Positions 43,801 to 55,035 of a stretch of DNA of 64,000 bases are shown here, piece after piece. The notes under the pieces are model-generated. The model was not told the DNA's origin. It was given only the letters and a program-made list of their open reading frames with translations, and made no database searches. Position numbers and translations under genes: made by a program. Within the stretch, counting starts at the first letter, position 1. Each line of letters begins with the position of its first letter. This stretch comes from Theristus sp. LFF4_11 (Eukaryota; Nematoda; Chromadorea; Monhysterida; Xyalidae): positions 1-64,000 of the forward strand of contig JASANC010000117.1 in NCBI GenBank assembly GCA_030248135.1, written 5' to 3'.

Positions 43801-46585
43801 GACATCGTTACATACACGGGTGCTGTTTGGTTTAACTTCTGATGATCTGACCACTCTTGCAGTGATCCCTTTGGCTTCAGACCTTTTATCACCACTACCT
43901 GCACAAATTTGGCACATCTGCAGTTTTATCAGTGTTCTGTAACCTTTTTTTTAAACTTACCTGATTCTGCACGTATTTCGAGTTGAACTCATAATTGCTC
44001 GTTTCTTCTTCAGTACATTTGTTTGTGTCTGGGGCGAGCGGAATACCGAAGATTTTGAATCCCTTCTGCGTAAAACAGTGCTTCGTCTTTGATTCGCCCA
44101 TGTGCGATGCCTTCAAAATTAGTTCAAAAATACGTCTTTCCTTGTACCCAACCATATTCTTATATCCGAATTTGAACACTGTGCTCTGCGAAAAAAGTGA
44201 GAGGTGCGTGAAAATCGACATGCTACTGTACCTTGTTTCCGGTGGTGGTCTGCATGAAAACCAGTTTAGCGCCGAGCACCGTTTGCGCGCCGAAAAACGT
44301 TCCAAATTTGTTGACCCATGTCATGTAAGCCATTTTTCGAGCGTTTTCATCAGCCACATTGGCCGCGACGAGTCGACGGAGTTCCCGTGCAAACGATTCA
44401 GTGAAATAGTCAGAACGGGTGCCCTCCGATTCTACTGAGATCGTGTACACGTTGCACTTCGCCGACATCCGCAGCAACTGGCCGTTTTCCTCTTTCATGA
44501 ACGACTTCAACTCGAATTTGGTGTTCTGTTCACCAAATCCACTTTCGAAAAGCGGCGGAAGATTCGAAACTGTTACGCCTCCGTAAGTGATGGCAGGTGA
44601 AACTACCTTAAAGCACATGCGTCACGATCATACAACAAAAAGTTATTTGTTCAGAACAACAAGAGATGGTATATTATTTGTATTTTCAATACATGGTGAC
44701 GTACCTTCATATCCACGCCGATTCCACTGGTCTCCATGAGCGAATGGCGGTATGATTCCATGGACTTTTCGATACCAACGTTGAAGGATGTGTCGCACGC
44801 AAGAGAGCCCCTGTAGCCAATGCCTGGCTGCTGTTTAATCGCACCGCATTCGTCCTGTGTTTTACAGCACAATTGTAGAGATAATTCGCAGCACTTGCGA
44901 CAAAAAGCGCCACTCCATATACTTGACAGATACATGTATGGGTGGACTCTTCTTGTTTGAAGCCTTGTTGATCATGCTTTTAGGCGTGCGAGGTTTTTCA
45001 ATACAGCAACAACAAAAAGATTTCGTACCGTGTAGGTGGGATTGAATATTTGTGCCTTCCATCCGGGGTCGGTTCGTGGACTGGACGGGTTGCCATGCAA
45101 CAAATCGTAGCCAAACAATGCTGACACCATGTTTGGCGGCAGTGCGGGGGGAGGGGGCAGCGGTGTGGGACAATTGCCAGCAGTCGGATCACTGAATGTT
45201 TGTGGCTCAACGACTGCAAGTTAATAACCATGCGTTGTGTTTCGATTCGTTGCAGTTATAGGGTGCGTACATAGCGACTGTAACATTTGTAACAAATAGC
45301 GAAAGCATACCCGTGCTCGTTTCCCACATTTTGTAGCCACACTGTTGCAGCACCAGGTTGCCGTCATTCTGCATCACCAGCATTTTCGTGTCTCTTTGAT
45401 TGCACTGCTTGCTGCTGGTGGTTGACTGCCAGACCGCTTGCTTTTGCTCGTTGAACAGAACAAGATTACAGTCGTCACCAAGCGTCAAAACGCTGCCTCC
45501 AGTCGACTGAAAACAATACCGTATTATCTCTAATAAACCCCCATGGGGGTTTATTTCTTCAGCGACTTCTGGGGGTGGGGGTTTATTTGGGGGGTTATTT
45601 TTTGGGGAAGGGGGTTATTTGGAAACCATTTTTAGGGGTGGGCAAAATGGCAAAAATACCTTCCATGGCAGGAAGGAAGTCGCAGAAACTTCTACTCTAC
45701 ATAGAAATTTCCTTTTACAACAGCCTTTGAAATTACCATTAACTCATCCATTTGGGACCTTTGGTAGCACAATTTCATCATTTTCACTGCAACCAGCCAC
45801 TGAATTCGCTGGGTATGTGTTTCAAACAGGTTTCCCATGGGGGATTATTTTGGGGGAGGGATTATTTGTAAACTTGTCGAGGGGGTGGGGGTTTATTTTG
45901 GGAGGGGGTAATTTGGGGGGGGGTTAATAGAGGTAATACGGTATTCCATTGCAATCCGCTGAAACTCCGAGCTGCGTTGAGCAGCCCTCGGCGGCAGCAT
46001 ACAGTGACCACAATCATTGACACATGGGATGGAACGTCACAGACTGCGAGGGAACGGCATGGGACACGTGTTGGGGCATAGTGCACAACAGCGACGAAAC
46101 GGTCACGAAAGCGTGGCAAACTGGGTTATCCAATTCTTCCCACACGTTTCGTCGCGCTTGTGCCTCCATGCATCAGCACCATGTTCCATCCCGGTCTACA
46201 ACATTGCATCCCACGCGTCACTTTATTGTGGTGGTCGCTGTACAATACAGTTACAGTTTCCACACTGTTTACAACGCAATCGTTTTCTAAAAATCAATTT
46301 CAAAAATGCTTGCCAATGGTAGTTTGAAAAGCCGATTCATGTCGTTTTCCATCGCATAAACACCGAGCGTGTTTGCGTCTCTGAACTCGAATGCGAATTG
46401 TCCATTTTGGCTTGTCAGCGAACCGCCGGGTGTCAGAGACTCGCCTGCTTTCAGCACGTCAGTCGCTTGTGCAGCAACGCCAAACAGCACGCACGACTGT
46501 TTTTTTTTGGAATTTTGGATGTTGTTGTTTTTTTTCAAATGCCGTTCTGTCACGCAACACTTGAACAAAAAATGTAATTTACCAT
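40882..46585 (-). CDS. L2: second bulb-lectin/MACPF/EGF-like/CTLD mosaic gene
   Basis: The exon structure matches L1 and stays open (711 aa): ATG 46585-46583, 46496-46314, 45506-45311, 45213-45029, 44854-44705, 44606-44232, 44185-43961, 43898-43742, 42678-42655, 42533-42378, 41716-41460, 41106-40882. All length differences from L1 are whole codons (-1 in exon 5, +1 in exon 7, -1 in exon 10), which indicates constraint on the protein. Changes cluster in the CTLD part: DSEQLIGG becomes DTEQIIDN and LNRVDHLTWVN becomes FCRGGLSWVN. The exon 6 donor is GTAAGT here but GCAAGT in L1. A MITE lies about 12 bp upstream of exon 2, leaving the TTGTTTTCAG acceptor. Function is inferred as for L1. Confidence 0.8.
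42745..43715. mobile_element. CAGGGTAGCCC-ended TIR element in L2 intron
   Basis: Ends ACAGGGTAGCCCAAAAGTCC and an inverted TTGAAACTG...GGCCACCCTGT, about 0.97 kb. The centre contains the same 73-codon reverse frame (43044-43265) as L1's copy, plus extra DNA at 43300-43560 that is missing in L1. Confidence 0.7.
45519..45941. mobile_element. CCCCCATGGGGG MITE in L2 only, 423 bp
   Basis: Same family as 33423-33876 but in the opposite direction. It is flanked by TA (45517-45518, 45942-45943), and L1 has the empty site with a single TA at the matching point (near 35509). Confidence 0.9.
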
Positions 46586-48235
46586 GAATGTGAAAAGCAT
46601 CGTTGGGTCTAATGAGTTGCGTGAATGTTGTGTTCAAATCGAGGAATCGCCTGATCTGCAACATGAAGGCACACGGGGGCGTTTTGTGAATATCAAGTGT
46701 TTCGCCGGAAAAAACTCAGTGAGGGGTTTTTTCAATGAGGAGATTCAAAGACACTGGACCAAAGTCGATGCAGCACCGACGGTGTGGTGGAACATCGGCC
46801 AATCGTCTACAGGGTGTTTCCTTCAGCACCAAAAACTTTTAGAAGTCACCTCCAGTACCGAAACCATGACAGCAGGACTCAGGAAGTTGGCACGCTGAGC
46901 TCGATCTGCGTTGACAACTTGTCACAAAGGAAACACCCTGCAGACAGTTGGCGGGCGTTGCACCACACCGCAGCAAGGGTTTAGCACACAACTTGCTAGC
47001 CAACAGTGGCAGTTAGTTGTCAACCTTCCAAATGATTTTGGAAACTAAATGGCTCAGTTCGTTATTTGGAGGGTCTTTTATACCCCTAAAACCGGATGTT
47101 TTGCTGCAAACTGAATTAGATAAGCAAATTCATGAAATCACAGCTGCCGCTTTTTTCTTCAATTTCTATCCTTTCAAGAAAGTTTTATCTATAGTTACTC
47201 AGAAACAAGTTATTGTTATCAAGCAGACCTTATCAGGTGTAAGCAGCATGCTTATCACGCTAATGACGATCATCAGCAGTTTTGAACACACCCATTTTCT
47301 CATTGGAATGATAAAAATCGCTGAATGACGGCGTTCTTTCGGCGTACGACGCACAATGGGAGTTTTTGGTGAAATGAACATTCGCGGTGAATGCAACCAG
47401 AACTGTACGAAGTTTGCGTTTGGAATGAAATGAAGGCTGGAAACGATACAAAATTTTAAATTGGGTAGAAACCCCATTTTTACTTTGATCCCATTTTTCG
47501 CACGGGGTTCTTTGCAAAAAAATATGACATGTTTGAGCAAATATACCATACATAGTTTCACACTATGTTTGAGCAAATATACCACAGTTTCACACTATAT
47601 TTCAGCTTTCTGCGCTCGAACATTCTTCGTACATCATGAGTACTTCTCGAGCATTGTCATGTTTGTAGCCAAAGTCACAAAAACCACAAAACTGCTTCTG
47701 TATTAGAAGATAATGCAGAAAATGACCATTGCATCGGACGAAATTTGAGGACCTCAGACTAAAATTTTCTGGAAGCGAATGCAAAATGGGGACCAGAACA
47801 ACACCGTAACACTGAAAAAGTGAATGAAAAACTGTAAAACTAAACAATCAAACAATCGCTTCAAAAACCAACCATATTAGACCAGAAATTATAATCAACC
47901 AATCAATTATCAACATCGTGTAAAGCAAGTTTTTTCGTAACAAATACAGCCCCAGAATGAAAAAAAAACGAAATTTCACCATTTTTTGTCCGCGCTGTCA
48001 CCGCACAGTATAATTTGAGAAGTTGATATCAACTTGAAAACTGCAGCAACCACATGAGTGAATCAATGCTGACTTGACCAGCATCCAAGTTAACAAAGTA
48101 TCCGCATCACAGTGAAAACAGTGAACTGCTTGACGAATGTCGCTTCTTTGCGTACTTCTGAGATCGGAACCGGTGTGAGTAGTGAGACTTTTTTCCATTT
48201 CACATCTACCAATTGGATATCCATTTTTTTTTCAA
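46586..48235. other. L2 upstream spacer
   Basis: Matches the L1 spacer, including the CAGGGTGTTTCC MITE (46810-46942) and the TTTGAGCAAATATACCA repeat (47530-47590). A ~210-bp segment of L1's spacer (about 37370-37550) is missing here. Confidence 0.5.
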
Positions 48236-48340
48236 TCACTTTCGACAAATGACCACAAGTGCGTATATCAGTCCGGGCAGAAACCCCAGCAGCGTCAACA
48301 GAACACAGATCCAAAACTCGCAGTCGCATCCCACCTCCAG

Positions 48341-48631
48341 TGGTGAGTTCTATAAAAGTGAATAGTTTTTGAAAAGTGAACATTTTTACTTCAAGGTGTT
48401 CCAAAAGTTAGTCTTTGACAAATTCTGAAAAAATAATCGAGACATGAGCTTCAAAGACAAACATTTTTGCATCGAAATTAGAAACATCAATCCAATCAAT
48501 GAGATGTTTCCGTCAAAGATGAACTTGGGGTTCAAGTATTCAACCGAAATTTGTCACGGTCTAAATTTTGGAACGCCCTAGAGTAGAACTATTCACTTTT
48601 CAAGCACTATTCACTTTTATAGAACTGACCA
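48341..48631. mobile_element. 291-bp TIR element in PMP3-E exon 2, CAG duplication
   Basis: Ends TGGTGAGTTCTATA / TATAGAACTGACCA with CAG at 48338-48340 and 48632-48634. PMP3-B and PMP3-D show the empty CTCCAGGCAAACC, which proves the insertion and the 3-bp duplication. A nested GGTGTTCCAAAA segment is shared with 2800-4250. Confidence 0.95.
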
Positions 48632-48909
48632 CAGGCAAACCCCGACTGGCAAACTCTAAACTACATTAGAACTCAAAATCATAGAGACTCAGCTGATTTC
48701 CTATAATTTAAGGGGCATTCATAAAGACGTATTTAGTGACCACATAGCTATGTTTTAACACAGCTATGCGTCAATAAAAACTACCGCATGAATGCCGCTT
48801 TAGAGTTGGACTGTTTAGGCTATGCACTGATTGGTTATGGATCACGTGTGTGAGGCATTTTTTCTGTGCGCGCAGGCATTGCTGCGGAGGTGCGCGGAGT
48901 CTGTCGTGC

Positions 48910-51321
48910 CTGTGGTGAACGCTAATTTGCCACGACTGGTGACGACGGCGGCCGATGTTGATGCGGCATGGGCAACTTTTCGATCTACTATTCTGGGTGC
49001 AGCGTCGGCAACAATTCCACAAAAAGTGATCACCAACAAACCTCGCAAGAACCCGTGGTTCACGAACAAAATTCGCAATTTAGTAAAGAAAAAGAATGCT
49101 CTGTACAAGCGACAAAAAATCACTGGTGCTCTTGTTGATATATCGAATTTCTTGAATTGTCGTAAAACTGTGAAAAAAGAAATTGCAAAAGCTAAACGTC
49201 AATATTTTCTTGAGTCTTTTTCTGATGTTTCTGACATTAGCAAATTCTGGTCTTGTGTCAAACGTTTTACTGGCAAGCGACAATCTAATCCTGTGTCAAT
49301 TTTGGATTCTGATGGCTGTGTGCAGACGGAAGGTTTGAATATTGCGGAATCGTTTTGTGATTATTTTTCTCAAGTTTATAATTGTACAGACTCTATTTTT
49401 GCAATGCCCGAGTGCCCACTTGAAACTGATTACCGGTATTTTGTAGACGTTGATTTTGTCAAGGATGCCATTTCAAAAATGTCGCCAAAGAAATCTGCTG
49501 GTGCCGATGACATTTCTTGTCAGATGTTGCAATATGGTATTTGTGCTATTGCCCCGGCTCTTGCTGTTTTGATAAATAGATGTATTCGAGATCGTTGTAT
49601 TCCAGTTGATTGGAAACATTCCATCACAGTGCCTGTTCCAAAAACAACTTCAGCTACTAGCGTTAATGACTACCGTCCTATTTCGCTGTTGCCGCTCTGT
49701 GAAAAAGTCTTCGAGTCTCACTTAAAAGTCATACTGAATTGCTTCATCCAACCACAACTCTCTGTGAAACAGTTTGCTTTTCAAAAGAATCGAGGAACTG
49801 TTGATGCATTGATGTGCTTTGATAGTATTGTTTCGCGCGAATTGGATAAATCACCCGCTGTTGCTGCTGTATTTTTTGACCTTTCGAAAGCTTTCGATGT
49901 CATACCTCACAACAGCCTGGTGAAAACACTCCATGAAAGGTACCGCCTTCCGGTCTCTTTATTACACCTAATCAAAAACTATCTAACTGACCGGACTCAG
50001 GCGGTGCGGAGTAACGGAGTACTCTCATCAGTCAGCCCCTGTGGCAGTGGTGTGCCACAGGGATCAATTATTGGCCCAATATTGTTCAATTCGTACATCG
50101 ATTCCGTTGCACAAATGAATCTGACTGAATGGACAAATGTTCTGTGTTATGCTGATGATATCTGTCTGATTCACCCGCTGCCCAACTCTGCTTGTCGGGG
50201 TCACATTTAGGATGACGTGAACGCTGTGGTGGACCATATCAATCATCTCCACCTAAAAATCAACCCTAATAAAACAAAATTCATTATCATTGGTCGCTCC
50301 CACTCGTCGCGTCGCTTGACTGTTGATCTCAGTGTTGCAAACACCACTGTTCAACGTGTGTCGTCTACCAAATACCTGGGTGTTGTAATCGATGATTCGC
50401 TGGATTACAGTTTGAATACAATTGCTGTTAGTTCCCGTGTGAAACGAGCTGTTGGTGCTTTCAGTCGTACATTCAACTCGGTTTTGCCACTTTCTGCTAT
50501 GCGTTACTTGTACATGTCGTTGTTTCGCTCAATACTGCCTTCGAGCATGGTTCCTTGTTATCCTATTTTTGAAAAAGATCGTGTCAAGCTTGAACGCGTT
50601 CAGAGTTTTGCTCTTCGGCTGTTGACTCGCAATTTCAATCGTGATACAAGCTATGAAACTCTGTGTGACAGTTGTGGTATTGTACCTTTGTTTCAGTCCG
50701 TTTTTGCACATCGCTTGTCATATCTGCACAAATGTCTGATTCGTGACGGCTCATGCTTTGAGTTGAGCCTTCTGTCTTCAAGTAACAAACGTATAAGTGC
50801 TCGTACAAACCACCATCGTGCTATTGTGATTCCAAGGCGAACCTGCAAACGTGCGGTCTCAGGCGCACTTTTATCGATTGGTGCTGCATACAACTGTTTG
50901 AGTCAATCCGTTGTTTCACTGCCAATACCACGTTTCAAGCGTACCGTTAATGATCGCACTATTGTGTCTGAAGTTCTACATAAAATCGCAAACAACAAGC
51001 ATGGCAAAATTGTGTCAGAGGTTCTCATGTGAATGTGTTTTTTTATTTATTTTTATTTATTTATTTATTTATTTATTTTTTTTTTATTTTTTTTGAAATC
51101 CGTACATTTTTTCTTTCTTTTTCCCTTTGCCTTTTTTCGTGTCCGTGTATTTTTCCTTTTTCGTTTTTTCTTTTTTCTTTTTTGTGTGCGACGTACTGAT
51201 TTGTTTTTTGTGTGTTTTTATGTTTTACGTTGTTTTATGGGTCTCCGTATCTCATGCTGTCTTAACAGTTTTAGCGGAGCATCCCGCATTCTTGCGAAAT
51301 AAAATGAATGAATGAATGAAT
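48910..51321 (+). mobile_element. CR1/L2-like LINE, 5' truncated, RT nearly intact
   Basis: Non-LTR retrotransposons copy themselves by target-primed reverse transcription. The frame begins in the linker before RT and shows YRPISLLP, FFDLSKAFDVIPH (motif A), SGVPQGSIIGPILF (motif B) and CYADDICLI (motif C). The thumb and 3' region follow to TGA at 51030-51032. One in-frame TAG (50208-50210) is the only break. The 3' end is T-rich and finishes in (GAAT)n, as in CR1/L2-type elements. Compared with the empty sites in PMP3-B and PMP3-D (GTCGTGCGTACAG), the target duplication is TGC or GTGC. The low damage suggests a recent insertion. Confidence 0.9.
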
Positions 51322-51478
51322 GTGCGTACAGAAAACATGTTATATCACGGTGATCATCAACCAATCAGCTAATAGCATATAATTAGAGTTCGAGCGCATC
51401 AATGACACAACGCTGCACACTCACTGGACAGAGGATGGCACACACGATCTTCGGGCAGTCGGAACAGGTCAACGGCAT

Positions 51479-52688
51479 TGATTCGTTTTCGTAATGCATC
51501 ATTATTAAAACAGCTGCATCTGCAGTTCCGGTGCTCCTCCTCCATAACACAGGAAAGAAAAAAATGCAAAAACTAAATTGATCATTTTCACCTTATCAAA
51601 AAGGCTTGGCTTAGGATTAGGATTAGGTTTAGGATTAGGAACCTACAACGACTCATTACAAGCAACCTCAGATCAAAAATCAAAAAAATCACTTTTAAGT
51701 TTTTGGGTTTGACGGAAATTAGAAATCAGTCGCGATCGAGAGAGATGATGATAATTATTGACCGACCAGTGATGCGTAGAAATGTGCGAACAATGTGTTA
51801 GGTCTCTCTGGAAACAAACTCTGAATCTAAATACTAAAAAAACACGTGACACTGTTTCGGAGCACACGATCCGTGGTTAAATCGATCATCTAACTGTTTG
51901 ACTTCTTACAGCGCCGCTGCGTCTGTCTTTCTTCTGTCACGTGAGTTCTTTTCTTGAAACAAATAATCCATTTAGCTTTATTTGCAATGAAATTTGTTTC
52001 AGCGTGTATTATCTTTTCGTACGAAGGAGGCTTAGCAATGTTGAATGATGTGTGGTAAAAAGCCGCACACTGAAAAAAATGTTTCGCGCCAGAGCGTGGT
52101 TCGAATATGAATTGAAATAAATTTTGTTTAGTGAGAAAACATTCTGACTGTTTTTTTTTCTTGCACGAATCTGTCGTCAGAATACGTTAGGTTTTTGCTC
52201 ATTTAAAATTGCCGCGTAGCCATGAAACATTTTCTCTATCTGTGCGTGCAAACGCATATTGGGTCACGTTTAATAAGAAAGATAATAACAACGTGTGGCA
52301 ACCACAGCTGCCACCAATGATGGGTCTCCGCCGAGGACCTGACGAAGTTTCGGATTGGTAAATGCAAAATAGGAAAAGGTCCCACTCTCACCTGTTGTCA
52401 TCTCAGTGCTCATAGTGAGCAATTCATGTGTGAACAACCATTTTGAATGTTGAGTGAGCGATTTTGAATTGCCGCAACAAGCATGAAACTGATTTTTCCT
52501 GCTTTCAACACACGTCAGCAAACACACAGTCACAGTCACAATCACAGAGTCACAGGACTAAAAAAAATACGTAACCAAATCAATGGAAGTATATGATAAG
52601 TTCCAGTGCAGAAAATCATCTTGTTGCAAAAAGAAAGCAAGAAAAATGCACCGTAAAATGCAAGAGAAAATGCAAAAAAAAAATTTAC
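51479..52688. other. PMP3-E upstream; duplicated 5' flank
   Basis: 51705-52440 matches 29430-29880 with insertions, including a GGCTTGGCTTAGGATTAGG piece near 51600. 52440-52505 is a copy of the GAATTGCCGCA dispersed repeat. A reverse frame at 52410-52275 (MSTEMTTGESG) has no partner and is not called. Confidence 0.45.
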
Positions 52689-52742
52689 CGGAAAAATAAT
52701 CGCACAAATGATTTTTGGAACGTCGGACACGGTCACGGCCAT
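52689..52742 (-). pseudogene. PMP3-F: orphan first exon
   Basis: Reverse strand 18 codons, MAVTVSDVPKIICAIIFP, with donor GTAAAT. This is exactly the length, phase and pattern of a PMP3 exon 1, but with both CSDC cysteines replaced. No PMP3 second exon lies between it and PMP3-E exon 1, so it is either an orphan or spliced over PMP3-E to a distant exon 2. Confidence 0.65.
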
Positions 52743-53369
52743 TTTGTGCTTTTCTTTGCTCGTGGAAAATTATTGCGGCAATTAACAACTTTGATTTCGA
52801 ATTATCAGCTCAGACAGTTGCTTTATTCAGTTGTTTTCTTGAAATAACGTAGTGAGAAACACTGTTCACATTTGAAAATACCGTTTCAACAGTTCAAATG
52901 GGTTGAACGTGTCCTTTTTTGTCCCGAAAGGTCAGCTACAGCAGCTGCAAGCGACCAGAAAGAAATAGAAAGAAAAAATGCGATTAATTTTTCATTTTAT
53001 TTTTTCAATGAAAAATCATGTGTTGCAGTGCAATATCATCAGCGTAGATGCCAAACTTCATCAGCAGTTGTTGATGCTGTGGCATGATCCTGAAAAAGTT
53101 GCACATCAGTAGGTTCTCCTTTTAAAACCATTTGAGACCAATTTATTGACTAAATCACAGACAGAAAGCACGAAGCTGTCAAGCTCCGTGCAAATTCGCC
53201 TACCTACCCAAAGCTACTGTTTTTGGCTTTTCACATTTTGTTGGCTTCTATTGTTATGGCGTGCATTTGCCTTTTCTAATTGTGGCTTACTAATTCTGGT
53301 TTTTTATCAAAGAAGTTCTTTTCTTTTTGTCATCTTTTTGCCAACGTCAGCCGATCGCAGCTAAGAGTA
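52743..53369. other. Intergenic; nothing supported
   Basis: No repeat match or coding exon recognised. Confidence 0.3.
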
Positions 53370-53453
53370 ATGTTCGGCCAGCTGCTGGTTGTCGTCCTTG
53401 TGTTCGTCTCGTTCGAAGGCGCGTTCTGCCAAAACCAACGACTGCCGCGATGA
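53370..53453 (+). CDS. Possible 27-residue secreted peptide
   Basis: ATG at 53370 opens MFGQLLVVVLVFVSFEGAFC, a good signal-peptide pattern, then a short charged tail and TGA. It follows an acceptor-like CGATCGCAG. Another frame stays open to 53512, and a spliced exon at 53661-53751 could belong with it, so the gene may be larger or frame-shifted. There is no homology evidence. Confidence 0.25.
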   Translation: MFGQLLVVVLVFVSFEGAFCQNQRLPR

Positions 53454-55035
53454 TTCTCGGACGAGATCAACCGATCAACTGCCCCAACCGCGGTGGACCG
53501 CGTCGTCAGTGACGCTGTTTGTGGCTGCACTCGCTGATTGGCTGACTGCGGACACTCTGGAGTAGTTCATTGGGTCCTATCTGCGCCACACCGCCTCCCG
53601 ACGACCCATTTTTTCATTACAATAGAAAATTCTCCAAGAATTTTATTATAAGAATTCCAGCGTGTTCGCCTGATCGTTTCTGCAGTGAACAGCGGCCGTT
53701 GCCGAACACTTCGGATCGGACGGCTCTGCGTCTGCGGATGTTGGTGTTTTGATCTTTTTAGTTTTATAAAATATGGTTTTGGTAGTTATAGTATTGCTGA
53801 ATAAATAAGGCAGTCATTGTCTCCATCCATCATCAAGGCGGTAGCAGTCACAGACGCAGACTAGGAATTTCGTTTTTTTTCAAAAATGCCAAGAGGAGAA
53901 TACCACGAAAAATCATTGAATTTAAAATTTTAATTCAATTCATTCACTTCAATTTTATTGTACCGCTAACAGCGGCGCAAATATTTAAATATAATTGAGG
54001 TTTTTTAGATAATGTAACAGTTAATAAAATTATATCACAAACACAGACATCAAGAGAAAAGAGACCACGGGTAAGACGAAAACAAGTTGCATCTGTTTCA
54101 CCAATCACATCAGAACAGAACCACATCAACACCGACAACAAAAACTCGAACGCCAAATTTTGATTTCGGTGTTTTTTGTTGCTGTGCGTTGTGATTGTTT
54201 TTGTGTTATTGTGATATGTCATTATAACATTTAGTTTCATGGAATCTCTTCATTGTTCATCCTTCCCAACCGCTGACATTCCCAACGATTTCCAATTAAC
54301 ATCGAATTTCAAAAAAGCAGTTACTGCCTGAATAAAACACATAAAACTAGGGACACACCTGGTGACTAAACAAACTTATGAGAAACGCCGACAGAAAAAA
54401 ACGCAAAATACCAATCCCAAATTCAATAAATAGTCGTTGATACCGGTGTATTGTGACGCGATACAACCCAAAACAACGCCCACATTGTTTTGTCAGCACT
54501 CTGATTGGACACCAGTGCGCTGCTGCGGCCAATCAGCGCTCTCCATTCAATGATGCAGCCATTCAAGTGTACACGTTTTGCTGTCGTTGTTTGGCTATCT
54601 GGAAACGATGCCAGTTTATCAGCGTTTTATCATAACGAAAGCTTAGCAAACAAGCCATAGGTGCGATGACTGTGTGTTTGTGCGAGTTTCGTTGCACATT
54701 GCACACTGACGCCATTGTCAATGCATATTTGCAAACAAAGTAATACAATGTTGCTTGCTTGAACTGTCTTTTCGTGTTGATGCTTGAAATGAAATATCGA
54801 TGTGTGTCTTTTTTCACACTGAGTAAAATTATCCAACGAAAAGTTCCAACAACTTGTTGAGTAGCCAATGGCAGTTCATTGTTAAAGTGGCTCAAACTTG
54901 CTAATTATTTTGTTCAATTGATCCGTTTTTTATCATACGTGAGTGATTTTTCTCTGTCTGTTCGTATCATTTCAGAACAACTCCATTCGTTGCAGTCCGA
55001 ACAAAATAATTGACGTATCGCAAAATACCACCACA
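53454..55035. other. Intergenic; nothing supported
   Basis: AT-rich with overlapping short frames on both strands. No domain, RNA gene or clear repeat was recognised. Confidence 0.35.

Larger units (their letters stand above)
40786..48340. repeat. Segmental duplication, copy 2
   Basis: Partner of 30489-38150 (offset about 10.0-10.3 kb). Copy-specific insertions are the C-rich MITE at 45519-45941 and the larger TIR element at 42745-43715. Copy 1 alone has the MITEs at 30561 and 33423. Confidence 0.9.
48236..51478 (-). pseudogene. PMP3-E: PMP3 gene broken by two transposons
   Basis: Exon 1 (51478-51425) is intact and equal to PMP3-B (MPLTCSDCPKIVCAILCP, GTGAGT). Exon 2 (from about 48650 to 48236) is split after Pro-Val-Gly-Val-Cys-Leu by a 291-bp TIR element (48341-48631), and the intron bases just before the acceptor are deleted. 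The intron also carries a 2.4-kb LINE on the opposite strand. Unless the small element is spliced out, no normal protein can form. Confidence 0.85.

Noticed and set aside
52270..52410. Reverse frame TGESGTFSYFAFTNPKLRQ, also present near 29760-29850
   Set aside because: The second copy differs in ways that do not look like protein conservation; it is part of the duplicated PMP3 flank.
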